The notes under the pieces: generated by a model
What the model saw: only the letters and a program-made list of their open reading frames with translations
What the model was told of the DNA's origin: nothing
The model's database searches: none
Shown here: piece by piece, positions 1 to 11,000 of the stretch
Layout: each line of letters starts with the position of its first letter
How positions within the stretch are numbered: the first letter of the stretch is position 1
NCBI GenBank assembly: GCA_013368445.1
Contig: JAACJO010000003.1
Span: 1,612,001 to 1,676,000 of the forward strand
Length of the DNA: 64,000 nt
Origin: Leucocoprinus leucothites
Lineage: Eukaryota > Basidiomycota > Agaricomycetes > Agaricales > Agaricaceae
Reading direction: 5' to 3'
Made by a program: the position numbers and the translations under genes

Positions 1-1123
1 CTAAACCATAACAGTTAGTATTGCAGGCTCGTCGAGTCATGAAACAAAGGCAGAATCAGGAAACACAAAAGATGTGCCGAGAGATGTTGAGCCGGGCTGA
101 CTCGATGAGATCCGTCGTGATACTGATCAGCCTAAAAGATGAGAAAAGAAAAACTCACTCGGCCTTAAACTTATCGTCATCCAGCTTGTGGGCCAACTCA
201 CCCCATGCCTCATAGGGGGATTTAATGAGAGTAGGTGATGTGTACGGCGTCGGTTCACTGTTGAAGATGAGCGAGGAAGCGAGCGAATAATTATGAAACG
301 CACTTTGTGTTTTCTGGAGGCGCAAAGATGAACTTCAGAACGTCACGGGTGGGAGTGCTGAGGGTGATGCCGGGATGCAGTCCGTATCTGACAAGCAGCG
401 GCTGCTGCTGAGAGACCCCCGTAAAGAAAGAGGTTGGGGAAGGCTGTTCGGCGGGTGGGGATAATCTAATGATGCAATGGATATGAGATACGCATTCTGG
501 TGATTGATCTGAGGGCTTACTGTTTGAGAGCAGCTGGATATGGGGCACTGTAATATTGGGAATTAATATGTGAGTTGGCAGAGCTATCCAGCCGAGCAGT
601 GAAAAGAATAAAATTTGTGGGTCGAAAAATATTGAAACAGGGGCACACCTTGAGTTCGCAGTGCTGAGGTTTCTGCGTCGAGTGACGGCCATACGCTTCT
701 TCTCGCTAGTAGCCTGCTGTACGAAATGTCTATATGGAAATGAGGGAAGGTAAGAATCACAAAATCGGGTCGTAGGGGTGGTACTAACGTGCATGGATAA
801 TTCTTGGACATGCAGTGCTGCCGCGCGGGTCAGGATAATAGACATGTTAGGATGGTGAATAATAAAAAGTACCTGGCACTATCCATCGCCCGAGAGTAAT
901 GAGTCAATTATTGGGAGATGAATGGTTAATAGAATACCTTCTCTTGGCCAGGAATCCTATTACACTTGACCTTCCTGGACCTATAACGGCGTATATGAGA
1001 ATGGCAGAAGGGAAACCAAAGCCGATCAGCGAACCTGCAAGCATCACAAGCGGTGTTCTGTTTGCGAGGTGCGGGCTGAGGAACAGGCAAGGATTTGGCG
1101 AGCTCGTGAATGTGGTTCTGCAT
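1..1123 (-). CDS. Zn2Cys6 (fungal binuclear zinc cluster) transcription factor, 5' part
   Basis: The minus strand from an ATG at 1123 encodes, after splicing, a zinc-cluster DNA-binding domain with ligands in the order C-x2-C-x6-C-x8-C-x2-C-x6-C. The first pair lies in CDACR. The stretch RKVKCNRIPGQEK carries the third cysteine. The rest follow in CQHC and KNYPC. An intron splits the basic loop just after CDACR. The fourth cysteine sits in a 6-nt exon at 873-878. After the cluster come a basic linker (SEKKRMAVTRRRN), Ser/Gln/Pro-rich sequence and a segment near LLVRYGLHPGITLSTPTR. The gene runs off the left edge through further short introns, so the C-terminal part is missing. The family regulates transcription by binding CGG-type half-sites. 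The target of this member cannot be inferred. It is divergently placed to TOM22 with about 620 bp between the starts. The zinc cluster is firm and downstream exon edges are approximate. Confidence 0.8.
873..878 (-). other. 6-nt microexon (Cys-Gln) in the zinc cluster
   Basis: On the minus strand the hexamer TGCCAG is preceded by AG and followed by GT. It lies between an exon ending in the codons for GQEK and an exon beginning with codons for His-Cys. Including it in phase 0 gives EK-CQ-HC, which restores the fourth zinc ligand and normal Zn2Cys6 spacing. Skipping it would delete that cysteine. This is read from the splice signals and the family motif only. Confidence 0.65.
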
Positions 1124-1566
1124 GGACTGGTTTGGTAGACTAAGGTCTAAAGTAAAGAAGGGATCAGGAGAGGGTTGGCAGAGAACAAAGGGAAAATTGG
1201 ACTTTGCTGGTGCCCAGGAAGGGTGGGGGGATTGTCCCTACGGAGATCGTCGCTCTGCATCGTGGGTGAGCGTTAGAGGGAAGAAGGGGCGAGAAGAGAG
1301 GAAATGAATTTGATAGAGGCCCAGTATATATACGACGAATTTGGATAGTAAACGATCGGTTTATATACCCATCTCTCTATCTAGAATGGCAAACCCCGTC
1401 AGCCGCACATCATGTCACTCTTCCCGTTGTCTCGTCTCCCGTGTTCGTTGCATCCACCACTGCATTGAGATCATCCTATCCACTATCTGCTTCTCCCCAC
1501 CAGAGCCATACTCCATCTGCCAAGCCCAACCTCAGGTTCACGGTGGTATCCATGAGTTTCAACGGC

Positions 1567-1719
1567 GTCACAATGTCACACAGGGTCCGCTTCGGGGCCG
1601 AGAATTTTCAGTCACAATTCGGCATTGTCACATGCTGATCACGAGCGGTCACAAAAGTCACTGTAGTTCAGTCACGGCGCTGTAACGTCACATCGTCTCA
1701 AACTTTTCATCTGCGTCAC
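1567..1719 (+). promoter_or_regulatory. Cluster of nine GTCAC pentamers upstream of TOM22
   Basis: The pentamer GTCAC occurs on the plus strand at 1567, 1575, 1611, 1627, 1648, 1657, 1671, 1687 and 1715, with a tenth copy further out at 1414. All are in the same orientation and the last ends about 25 bp before the TOM22 start codon. In 153 bp of random sequence about 0.15 copies would be expected on one strand. The spacer also separates TOM22 from the divergent zinc-cluster gene, and TATA-like sequence (TATATATA) lies near 1325. The repeated word suggests a transcription-factor binding array or a core-promoter element. Which protein binds it is unknown. Confidence 0.55.
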
Positions 1720-1745
1720 CACCACCAACTAGAGTATTTCACACC

Positions 1746-2287
1746 ATGGTCAAGGTCGAAATTGTCGAAGAAAAGGAAGTTACTAATTCTCCATATGGAT
1801 CCCCCTCTTCTTCCCGCACCAATTCAACAGACTCCCTCTCTTCCATTGCTTCCGATATTTCCGTCGAAGAGTCTTTCTTTGACCGTGTAGCTGCCCTCGT
1901 CGACATTGTTCCTCCCGCCACCCGCCACTCCATTTCTTCCAAAATCTCAAAAACAACTTCCTTTATCAAGAAGGGTGGAAAAGTAGCTGGGAACATTGTA
2001 TGGGTCGTGACCACGTCGGCTTTGCTCGTGGCATTACCACTTGCGCTTAGTCTGGAAGATGAGGCCAAAATTGTGGCTCAGGAGAAGGAGATGCTTGAGC
2101 AACAACAAGGAGCGCAGCAGGTGTGTCCTTTTTCCATGTGACACGTGCCATTTAGTGTTGCATTGGGCCATTCTTTCCCTCCGTATCCTCGTACTGATTG
2201 TCTTTCCCGTAGATGCTTGCGCCCTCCATGTACCCACCAAACTCTAACCAGCAACAACCAAAAGCTCTCGTGCCTCCCGGTTTCTAG
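1746..2287 (+). CDS. TOM22: Mitochondrial import receptor subunit Tom22
   Basis: Two exons (1746-2120 and 2213-2287) join in phase 0 to give 149 residues, the usual size for fungal Tom22. The protein starts MVKVEIVEE and has an acidic, Ser-rich N-terminal cytosolic part. The conserved core begins at SFFDRVAALVDIVPP, around residues 39-53. A single membrane segment, roughly VVWVVTTSALLVALPLAL in character, follows near residues 80-100. The short C-terminal tail is Gln/Pro-rich and lies in the intermembrane space in this family. Tom22 is the central receptor and organiser of the TOM translocase in the outer mitochondrial membrane. It hands presequence proteins from Tom20 to the Tom40 pore. The intron starts GTGTGT and ends CCGTAG. 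Its promoter holds the GTCAC cluster. It is convergent with the complex I gene downstream. Confidence 0.9.
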
Positions 2288-2634
2288 ACAATCTTGTTGA
2301 CTAGGTCACTCTGATGATGCCCACTTAATACATTACTTACTACACACCCCACTCTGCTTCCTTTGTACTGCTGCACGCTGTGTAATCTTTCGTTTTACTC
2401 TTACATCCTATGTCCTCGGGATGTCAGCCATGTTCGGAATGATACATTCACATCGCGCTGAACAATGCTCCACTTCTTGGGTGACCTTGTGGTTGTTTTT
2501 GAGCTTCAACTACAGATGTGAACACCTCTTGTGAACTGCGGATTGCCCTCATAATGCCATTCGGGTGTTCAAGGCACACGTCCTATGTTATCTATTAATA
2601 GAGTGAAATATACACGCCGAGCTGCTGTACTTGA
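2288..2634. other. Spacer between convergent genes TOM22 and NDUFA9
   Basis: This stretch lies between two stop codons and presumably carries the two 3' UTRs. No open frame, RNA gene or repeat could be supported. Confidence 0.5.
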
Positions 2635-4233
2635 CTAATACTCCTCTAGCTGGAAACAAAAAGTGCGTGTCAGACAAATTGCATATATCTTGAAAATGGA
2701 GCTTTGGGCTCACAACGGTCTTGGGAGATGGTCTCGGGGGAATCACCGTCGGCCGGACGTAGTTTTCCCTAAATAAGCCCCAAACATTGGCATAGACTCC
2801 CAGGTCGAGCTTCGAAGAACTTACGCAGAGCGGTAACGCCTCAAATATGTGATGGCATGGGACTCAATCTCGGTGGGATCTATACCAACGGCTTCCCAGT
2901 CACCAGCGACATTGGCGTCATCAATATAGCGCCTCATGACTTCATCAGGACTGAGTGCTGGCCACCACACATTCTGAGCCAACTTAGCGGCCGCAAGAGC
3001 AATGGGCTTGGGTAGCATTGGAGCTCTTGAAGGTGGGCGGAGGGTCACCGATGATACGAGATCCAACAAGTATTCGTAGGTCAACGTAGAGGGTCCTGGA
3101 AGGGACAATGTGGTCCCGGGTATGGTATGCGCAACCTGATTAGCGAGGGCTTGAGCGACATCTAGTACCTATAATGCAATACAAAGTCAATAATTCGTTG
3201 ACATGGATAGACCAAACCGCAGTCAGTGCTCACATGAACGGGTCGTATTTTGGTATCAGCTTGGTTGAGCTTCCACCAGATGGGCCAGACTAGGAGGCAA
3301 CTTCGATGAATGTCATTGGAAGATAGTTGCGATACGATTGCTTACTTGCGATATTATTCAAAAGCTTGTCTTCATAGCCATACATAGCACCCGGCCGAAA
3401 GATAGTCGCGCTAGGGAAAGCGGCTTTGACCCGCTCCTCACCTTCCGCTTTGGTCTGATAGAATCTCGATTGTGAGGATGCCGATGCATTGAGGTGTGAT
3501 ATGTGAACAAGTCGTGGGACACCTTCTTCCGTACAAATCTTGGCAATGCGTTCGGCGCCATCGACATTCACATCACCGAACTTGAAGTTCCTAAGAATTT
3601 ATAATTTTAACAAATTTAGGACATTGCCCAAAAGACGGGCACCAATGAATGGGTACCACCCACTTGGTCTCGTAATCACGTCCAACAAGGTTGAAAACAA
3701 TGTCAGAATGCCTGACACATTCTGCAATTTGCTTTTCGTCGCGAATGTCCCACTCCTGTAGCACGAGGATAAGTCACGAGAGAGGATACCAAGTGCTCGG
3801 GGAGATATACCATTCGGACGATCTGACCCAAGTCACCCATTGGTTTGAAAACTCGAGCATCATCTTCATCACGGTATGGAACGACAACCTGTGTTCCAAG
3901 CTTGCCTGACAAAGCGAATATCCGATGCCGATACCAGTGTAAGGAAATTGGGCTCGAACGAGAAGACTTTGCTCGCACCAAGTTTGGAAACTAGATATCT
4001 TCCAAGGAAGCCGGTAGCACCAAAAACTGTGACAGTGTGTCCGGATACTGCACTATAACCAGGAGGGCCCGAGGAGATGGCTGGTTTCTGAGAAGGGAGT
4101 GTAACAAGGTCGTGGTATGCTCGCTGTCAGCCAGGGTAAGTTTTAACGTGTATTTCATGAAAAAGAGAGAGCACACCTTGCTGGCACCAGCTACGTGCTG
4201 CAAGCGCAGCAGTCTCGAACTAGATACAAGCAT
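2635..4233 (-). CDS. NADH:ubiquinone oxidoreductase (complex I) 39/40-kDa subunit, NDUFA9 type
   Basis: The minus strand from the ATG at 4233 gives an atypical short-chain dehydrogenase-like protein in several exons. An N-terminal presequence-like stretch (MLVSSSRLLRLQHVAGASK) is followed by the nucleotide-binding motif HTVTVFGATGFLGRYLVSKL, which has the Gly-x-x-Gly-x-x-Gly pattern. Next come GTQVVVPYRDED and LVHISHLNAS. A later segment, FYQTKAEGEERVKAAFPSA, has the conserved Y-x-x-x-K spacing, and FRPGAMYGYED follows it. The tail ends near PRPSPKTV-LEEY after two short 3' introns. In complex I this accessory subunit binds NADPH structurally in the matrix arm and is not part of electron transfer. 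Fungal homologues are called the 40-kDa subunit (NUO-40). It shares a 238-bp divergent promoter with the DUF2462 gene. Identity is secure, and the last two small exons are less certain. Confidence 0.85.
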
Positions 4234-4471
4234 ACCCTGGAAAGAAAGAGAATACTAGGAAACGTCTAGCGTTGGCTCAGATGTTGCGCACTTCGGTGAA
4301 TGGCGGGTCCTGTCACGGTGTAGCACCACGTGAACATTGTCACACCAACTGTCCAATAAGATCCTTTAATCTCGAAATCATGGAACTCGCAAAGCCCTCC
4401 CTTTCACAATACGTTCATCTCATATCCTTCAATTCGCTGAAACACATTTAGCAAACTTTTCAAGAGCTCTG
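4234..4471. promoter_or_regulatory. Bidirectional promoter between NDUFA9 and the DUF2462 gene
   Basis: The two start codons face away from each other with 238 bp between them. The spacer holds a palindromic E-box CACGTG at 4327-4332, a CCAAT box at 4353-4357, and GTCAC words at 4312 and 4339. The same pentamer is clustered before TOM22. The assignment as a shared promoter is inference from geometry and motifs. Confidence 0.5.
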
Positions 4472-4884
4472 ATGGCCCAAGGAAAAACAAAAGGTCTTCA
4501 AACGAAGGCACCATCTGCCCGACATGCTCAGAAAGCTGCCGCAAACACCAAGAAGGGCAAGAAATACATAGCTCCGAAAAAACCTGCTCTCATTAAGCAA
4601 ACTCAGATGCACAAGGTACGGTAGTGCTCACCTGTTATCAAGTACTTATGATTTACTCAATCTTACCAGTCCCTAAGTGCGAAGATCGGAAAATCCATTG
4701 AACAGCAGATGGTCTCCGCGGCCTCGGCTGGTAAACTCACAATCATGAAAAATACCGCTCCCGAAACGTGAGTCCCACTGCCAGCGGCAAATTTGCGCTG
4801 GTTCCCCCTAATTGCGTCGATGATTGATTCTTCAACTCCGATAGGCTGTCCTCGACATCCAAAGATAAGACGTCTGCCAAATGA
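4472..4884 (+). CDS. DUF2462 / UPF0390 family small basic protein (C19orf53-like)
   Basis: Three exons (4472-4615, 4670 to about 4767, and about 4855-4884) encode a Lys-rich protein of about 90 residues. It opens MAQGKTKGLQTKAP and contains KKGKKYIAPKKP, the pattern typical of the DUF2462/UPF0390 family. That family includes human C19orf53 and small fungal nucleolar proteins. A second conserved part is SLSAKIGKSIEQQM, and the protein ends SKDKTSAK. The function is not well defined. The very basic composition and family members found in nucleoli suggest a role near ribosome biogenesis, which is inference. Introns start GTACGG and GTGAGT. The exon 3 acceptor (GATAG) gives a short ending that fits the frame. 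Confidence 0.75.
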
Positions 4885-5488
4885 CCACAGTCCCCCGGGC
4901 CACTGGCAACGTCTTTTCCACAAACTTTCTCAGTACGTCTTCTGCGCTCAAAGAAGCGTATATCATCTAGATTCCTGACCCTGATTCCCGTGGAATCGGT
5001 TCCTAGCACACGCGGCTATCGTTTTACTGGCCGAAGTTTGCACTCCGAAGTATGATCAGCTGGCTGCGGAGCAATGAGAACGTAAAGGAGATTGCGGAGA
5101 TTGCAGCTAGATGTGGGTAGCAAGCCAGGTCATTTACTCGGCAGGTATTGTACTCGTCATCCTAAGCCATGCGCTTTGCCTGGATCCATTGGAATTTTAA
5201 TAAATGGGTGACGGGAATGTAGGAAAAAGATGGCATCCTTGGAGTTTGGATGACTACATAATTACCGTGCGATTGTGATTATCATATATGTAGTATGCTG
5301 CATGCCAATTCCAAGCATCGTATGTGCACTATCGTGAGACTGAACAGTTCGGAGTATCATCCACTTGCGGAAGTTGTAAGAATAGTCAAGGGACTTTGAA
5401 TATACTTATGCTGCATTTATTACATAATACGTAAATCATTTTCATCGAAATTTCTTTGACCTCATGTCTACCTACCTTACCCACTGAA
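4885..5488. other. Intergenic spacer before UTP3
   Basis: No gene recognised. Short frames here have no coding character. It probably contains the 3' UTR of the DUF2462 gene and the UTP3 promoter. Confidence 0.4.
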
Positions 5489-7711
5489 ATGCCTCGACGC
5501 CCTTCGAAAAAGTCAAAAGGGAGTAAACCGCGCTCATTAAAGCGGTCAGACGCGAAGTTAACGAGATGGGAAACCGCTGACGACATTCCCCTGGATGAAG
5601 AAGACGTATGTGAGTGTGGCACTTACCTCATGGCATTGTAGTATGCTAAGGCGACACCGTTCAGTTCATGGTTCAAGGGACAAAGTCCTTTTGGACGGAG
5701 ATGAATATGGCGGTGATAGCGACGGAGATGACGATGAAGTCTTTGCGCTTAAAGGCCTGGAAAACGATGAGGATAAAGACGAGGTTAACGACGTTGAAGA
5801 TTATGAGGACGAAGGTGCTGAAGACCTGCATTTGACAAAAACCTCGAGATCAAAAAAGAAAGACAAGAAGGAAAAGAAGGGAAGGCAAAGGAGTTTGGAA
5901 GACGAAGAGGAGGAGGAGGAAGAAGTCTGGGGAAAGGGAAAGGCTGCTTACTACTCGTCGAATGCTGCACAGCTGGAATCTGATGACGAAGAAGGTCAAG
6001 AGCTGGAGGAGCAAGAGGCAAGACGACTGCAGAGAAAAGCTCTAGACGGCATGACTGAAGATGATTTTGGTCTAAACGATAGACACGAAATCTCACGAAC
6101 GGGTGGCGCACCAGAGTGTGTGGATCTCTTTCTTCAATCAAGTTAACGCTGAACCAGTCCAGAGAAACGGTCGAAGCTCCAAATGTGGTGTCCTCATTAC
6201 CCCACGATAAACGGTCTCTTCTCCGTCACTTGGAGAAGACCAATCCAGAGGCCCTTGCGTTAGCTCGCGACTGGGATGACACAGTCCAGGGATTGATGAA
6301 AACACGCCGGAAAATCGCACAGTGAGTGGTCCCACTCTTTGTATGTCCTCAAGTTTTATATTTTACTTCAGGCTAGAATCGACCGAACCTGATAAACTGA
6401 GTGCGGGCATGGCACACCTCCATTACCGTGAGTTATCATCCATTCTCGAGGTTGAGTTCACTAATAAATCCTGCTAGAGGCATTACTGACATACGCTACA
6501 ACTTTGGCTTTCTACCTTCATTTACGAGCAAGTCCAAAATACGCACGACGGCCTGAACTCTTAACCTCACACCCAATTATGCTACGGTTATTGACTCTCA
6601 AGCAGTCCGTGTCTACACTAGAGGATCTGGGGTTCACGCTTTCGGACTCTGAGCCCGAATTTGATGAAGACGACGACGAAAGCCTGGACTTAACAGATGA
6701 AGAGGACAATATGGAAGGTCTGTGGCGAGTAGACGGCAAGAAAGGACTGGAACCGGGAGAACTGGATGATCTCCTCCAGGATGCACAGATGTCCGTTTCA
6801 TTTGTCGAGCCTAAGCCCAGAGCCACCAAACCTCAAACCCCGGAGAACAAGCCACCGAAAAAGAAGCGGAAGCTTGCATCGGAATCGTCAAGGGCGACCA
6901 CCACACCTATTTTCGATTTGGAAGAACCAGAGTTCACTTCTTCTAAAAAGACCTCGCGACCTAAGGCCAATGCAGAACTAGACGACGCGTATGGCGAGGC
7001 AACGCGCCTTCAGCTTACGGACGCCGCTGACAAGAGTGCTCGAAAGAAGTCACTCCGTTTCCATACGTCCAAAATCGAAAGCACGAGCGCACGTCGACAA
7101 GGGGCAAGAAACCAAGCAATGGGAGGGGACGACGACATACCTTATCGCGAGCGGCAGAAGGAGAAGGAGGCAAGATTATTGCGAGAGGCAAAGAATCGAG
7201 TGCAAAACCAAGGTGGTGAAGAACTTGATGATACTGAACCTCCTGAGCGCACGTCAGAGAAAAGAAGACGGGGCGATGATAGTGATGCTGAAGACGTGTT
7301 TGATGAACCTGATGGTTACTATGAGCTTGTCAAAAAGAAGAGCAAAGAGAATAGGGAACAAAAAAAGGCCGAATACGATACAGCTCGAGCAGCTGAACGG
7401 CAAGTATTTCAATTGGCGTATTTGCGCATAAAATTGACAATAATTGCTTCAATAGCATGGTCGAGGAGGAATCTCTCGATGGGCCTCGATCTCTCACACG
7501 TGCTATCCTCACCAACAAGGGCCTCACACCTCACAGACCTAAAGCAGTGCGCAATCCTCGTGTCAAAAAGCGTCAGAAGTTCGAAAAGGCAAAAAAGAAG
7601 TTGTCCTCCCAGAAGGCCGTATACAAGGGAGGATTATCCCAGACCGGAGGATACTACGAGGGCGAGAAGTCAGGCATTTCCAAGGTTGTCAAGAGCGTCA
7701 AGCTTGGTTGA
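5489..7711 (+). CDS. UTP3: U3 snoRNP / SSU processome protein Utp3 (Sas10)
   Basis: This is a multi-exon nucleolar protein of roughly 690 residues. The N-terminus [13 protein letters not shown] is basic. An intron with donor GTGAGT sits near 5611. After it come [15 protein letters not shown] and a long acidic region with DDDEVF and EEEEEE runs. The Sas10/Utp3/C1D domain begins around 6210 with [19 protein letters not shown] and continues through [20 protein letters not shown] and [14 protein letters not shown]. The C-terminal Sas10 domain is at 7500-7711 and includes [24 protein letters not shown] and a final KVVKSVKLG. In yeast the protein acts in the small-subunit processome for 18S rRNA maturation. 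The start at 5489 is the first ATG in frame with the conserved N-terminus. The last intron is best placed with donor GTATTTGCG and acceptor AATAG near 7455. Two middle intron edges near 6115 are ambiguous. Confidence 0.9.
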
Positions 7712-8092
7712 CATTGTGTTATCTGTACTTAATTATTACTTTGCATACTTGTATTTACTGTAGCATTGTCCCACTATCCTCATATCTGGATTCATGAGCC
7801 TAAGATATAGGTATACCGGGTTTTTTGAGTATCATGCACAGGGAATCAATTGACCATCACGCATCATTGATGGTGACAGCTTGAAGGCAGGTCCGTCTTA
7901 GGGCCCTCTCCACACAGTAAGCCGAAGACCTAAAATTGCTTGGTGTCATGAGCGCTATTACCCTGGATTGAAACAAAGAGTGATTACATGAGGTACCCTA
8001 GCTGCCCTTACCATATACCGCACAGTGAGTTTTCTGCCCGACGTGTCCTTTTGCATACTTGCTCACGATTGACCAGGTGTTGCATTTAGAAA
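7712..8092. other. Intergenic spacer before the ABC transporter
   Basis: AT-rich spacer with no supported gene. It could hold an untranslated first exon of the transporter. Confidence 0.35.
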
Positions 8093-11000
8093 ATGGGAGC
8101 GTACCAGTTCCCTCTAGAGATGCCAGTGGCACAGAAACATGCCGCAATTTTTCCGATGCAAGACGATCAGAATTACCCCGAAAATCCCATACGAAGTCTC
8201 CTCGCCGGTGTAGCCGTGCTCTCTGCGGCTGCACTAGGCCTTACCTACGTCTTTCGGAGACCTTTTTGTGAGAGGGTGCAAAGACGATCAGATTTCCATG
8301 ATGCTGCGGATCGTCCTGTTGTTGTCGACCAGCCCAAACCTCGGCAAGTCTCTATTAGCAGAAGATATATTTGGGCAAGGGTCCTACTTGATGTTTTCCT
8401 GCTTTACCTCACGGTGCCAAATTCTCGAAATGCGTTTGCAAAGTTTGCGAATAGTCCTTGGTGCTCATTCAAGTCGGAAATCGTCTGCTATGTACGTTTT
8501 TCTCGAAATTGACCGGACAAGTGACCGAGTGCTCATGCGTGCAACTCACCAGCTCTATGCGTTGCTTCTCGTTTCAATGACTATCGGATTGAAGAACAGG
8601 AACTTTTGGTTACCCACCATTCTCCTACATCACGATTTCTTGACCTCTGTCGTTTTCGTTATTTATGCATACCAAGATCTTTGGCCTCTGGCCCTATATT
8701 CAAGGAAACCTCTTGATTCCATCAATCTTCCGCTTCTAGCGAAAATCGCAATTCTCTTCACGAATGGAACTATCTTGCCCATAATCACTCCGTATCTTAC
8801 AACCTTTTCGGAAAGCAGGGAGGGCCAAGGTTTGTGCCCGCAGTGATGCACCTCTCCTATGAAACTAACCTTCTCTTTCAAGGTCTTTCCTTATGGTCAC
8901 AGCTGACATACAGCTATATGGATAGCCTCATATACTCCTCGAAGTCTGAGAAGCTCCTTGATGATATTCCACCTCTCGATTCAGAGGATCGATGTGAGAA
9001 TTTGGCGCATAGGGTTAAATCACTTTTACATCGCCAGAATTTGGGGAAGCATCATATCTTTTGGCATATGCTCTATGAATTCCGTGCGTATTATTTTTCA
9101 CGTCCCCCATACAAAGTTCTAACAAAAGTCGCGCTCCAGGCATGGAATTCATCCAATTATCATTTCTACAAGTCGTGCATGTAGGTTTTTAGTCGTAATC
9201 CTGTCATATTAACCTAATATAATGCAGACGCTTCTTTTTCTTCTCGGCCCTATCGGTATCAATGGGCTACTGAAGTGAGTGTTAACTTGTTTGAGCAACT
9301 TCATCTGTTTGTCTCATGGACTACTAGATATCTCGAGGGAAAAGGTGGAGATTCACGCTTCAGGCCATGGGTCTGGATATTTCTTCTGTTCTTCGGCCCA
9401 TCTGCACGCACAATTATGCTACAGTTGTATACCAGCGTATCGGTATGCCTCCGATCTTTGTTCTTTACTCGGTCTCCTGACATGCCTTATGTCAGAACCA
9501 TGTGATGGTTCAATTTGAGTCAATACTTGTTCGTATCGTTTATGACTACACCCTACGATTACGCTGTCATAGCGATGCCACTGGCGAAGAAAAGCGGGCA
9601 TCTTCAAGTCAGGTTGGTAAAATTAACAACCTAGCCACATCCGACGTCACCAACATCGCAAGCGCGGTGGGGTTGGCCTTCATACGTGGGTGGCTCTAGC
9701 TTCTGTACGATACATGACTTGATCTAACTGTTCACAGTTCTCTATTCACCCGTCATGTTGATTCAATGCATCTGGTTTCTCTTCACCATACTCAAATGGA
9801 GGTAGCGTTGAATTGCTCATCAGCTTATCCACTGGCTGACTCGATGTAGTGCGATTATAGCTTGTACCATAATGGTACTCATGCTACCCCTCCCCGCACG
9901 CCTCTCGAAAGCTCTGCGCAATTTGCAGAAAGCTAGAAGCAAAAAGGTACGGCACGCATTGTTCAGACCTTAGTGTTGATCAGCCTTTGACATACTTGTT
10001 TTCAGACGGATGCTCGGGTCCAGCGAATCGTCGAAAGTGCGGTAGAATTGTGGGGTAGCATTCTCAAATCTCTCAACCACCTTTTTATTAGTTATGTCTA
10101 TGGCAAGGACCATCAAATTACTTGGTTGGGGTCCCCGTGCAAAACTTCAGCTAGACGAGATTCGTCAGGAAGAGCTAGACCAGACCAAACGCTACAAGCT
10201 CACGGAGCTCACAACCGCGAACCTTAAGTGCGGCATCAAAGCTCGATCATTAAACCGTCTCTAACCTTCTGAAAAGCTTTTTGATACCTTTGATCACCAT
10301 GTTGGTTGCGTATTCAACATATGTAAGTGATGACCATGAATATGGGTCGCTGGCCCTAACTCGCACACTAGACAATAGTGTTTCGGCAGGAACTCAGCTG
10401 TGAGTCCACCGGCGCACGATATGAGACTTGCTCGCGACTTAAATGCGATTTTTTATTCAGCCTCGACTGTATTTGCCTCAATGGCTATCTTCGAGAATTT
10501 ACGTCTTCATATTCGTATGGTCATGACTACTATCCCTAATCTGATTCAAGGTTTGTCCCTGTCTGACTCACAGAAACCCATTCTATGCTTATGAAAGTCT
10601 AGGGAAAGTTTCTTTTGACCGCTTTGACGACTTCATAAGAAATGTACGCGACCTCTTGCTCCCCTCGCGTCCAACTAACTTCTTCCAGGCCGAGCTCGTG
10701 GATGATGACGTAGGCCTAGCCACCGAAGCGAATACTTCTGATGTTGTAGGCTTCAGGGATTGTTGCTTTACCTGGACTCCTGCCAGTCCATCTGCATTTT
10801 CTCTCAAAGTTACTGGCGATATCTTTTTCAAACCAGGGTTGACTCTTGTTGTCGGACCTACTGGATGCGGTAAAACGTCGATGTTGATGTCTTTGCTCGG
10901 TGAGTCCCTACAATAATGGTGTTATATACAGCACTCAGCGAATTGTTGTCTCAGGGGAGATGTACACGATATCTTCGACGGCTTCATCCCAGGTGTTGTA

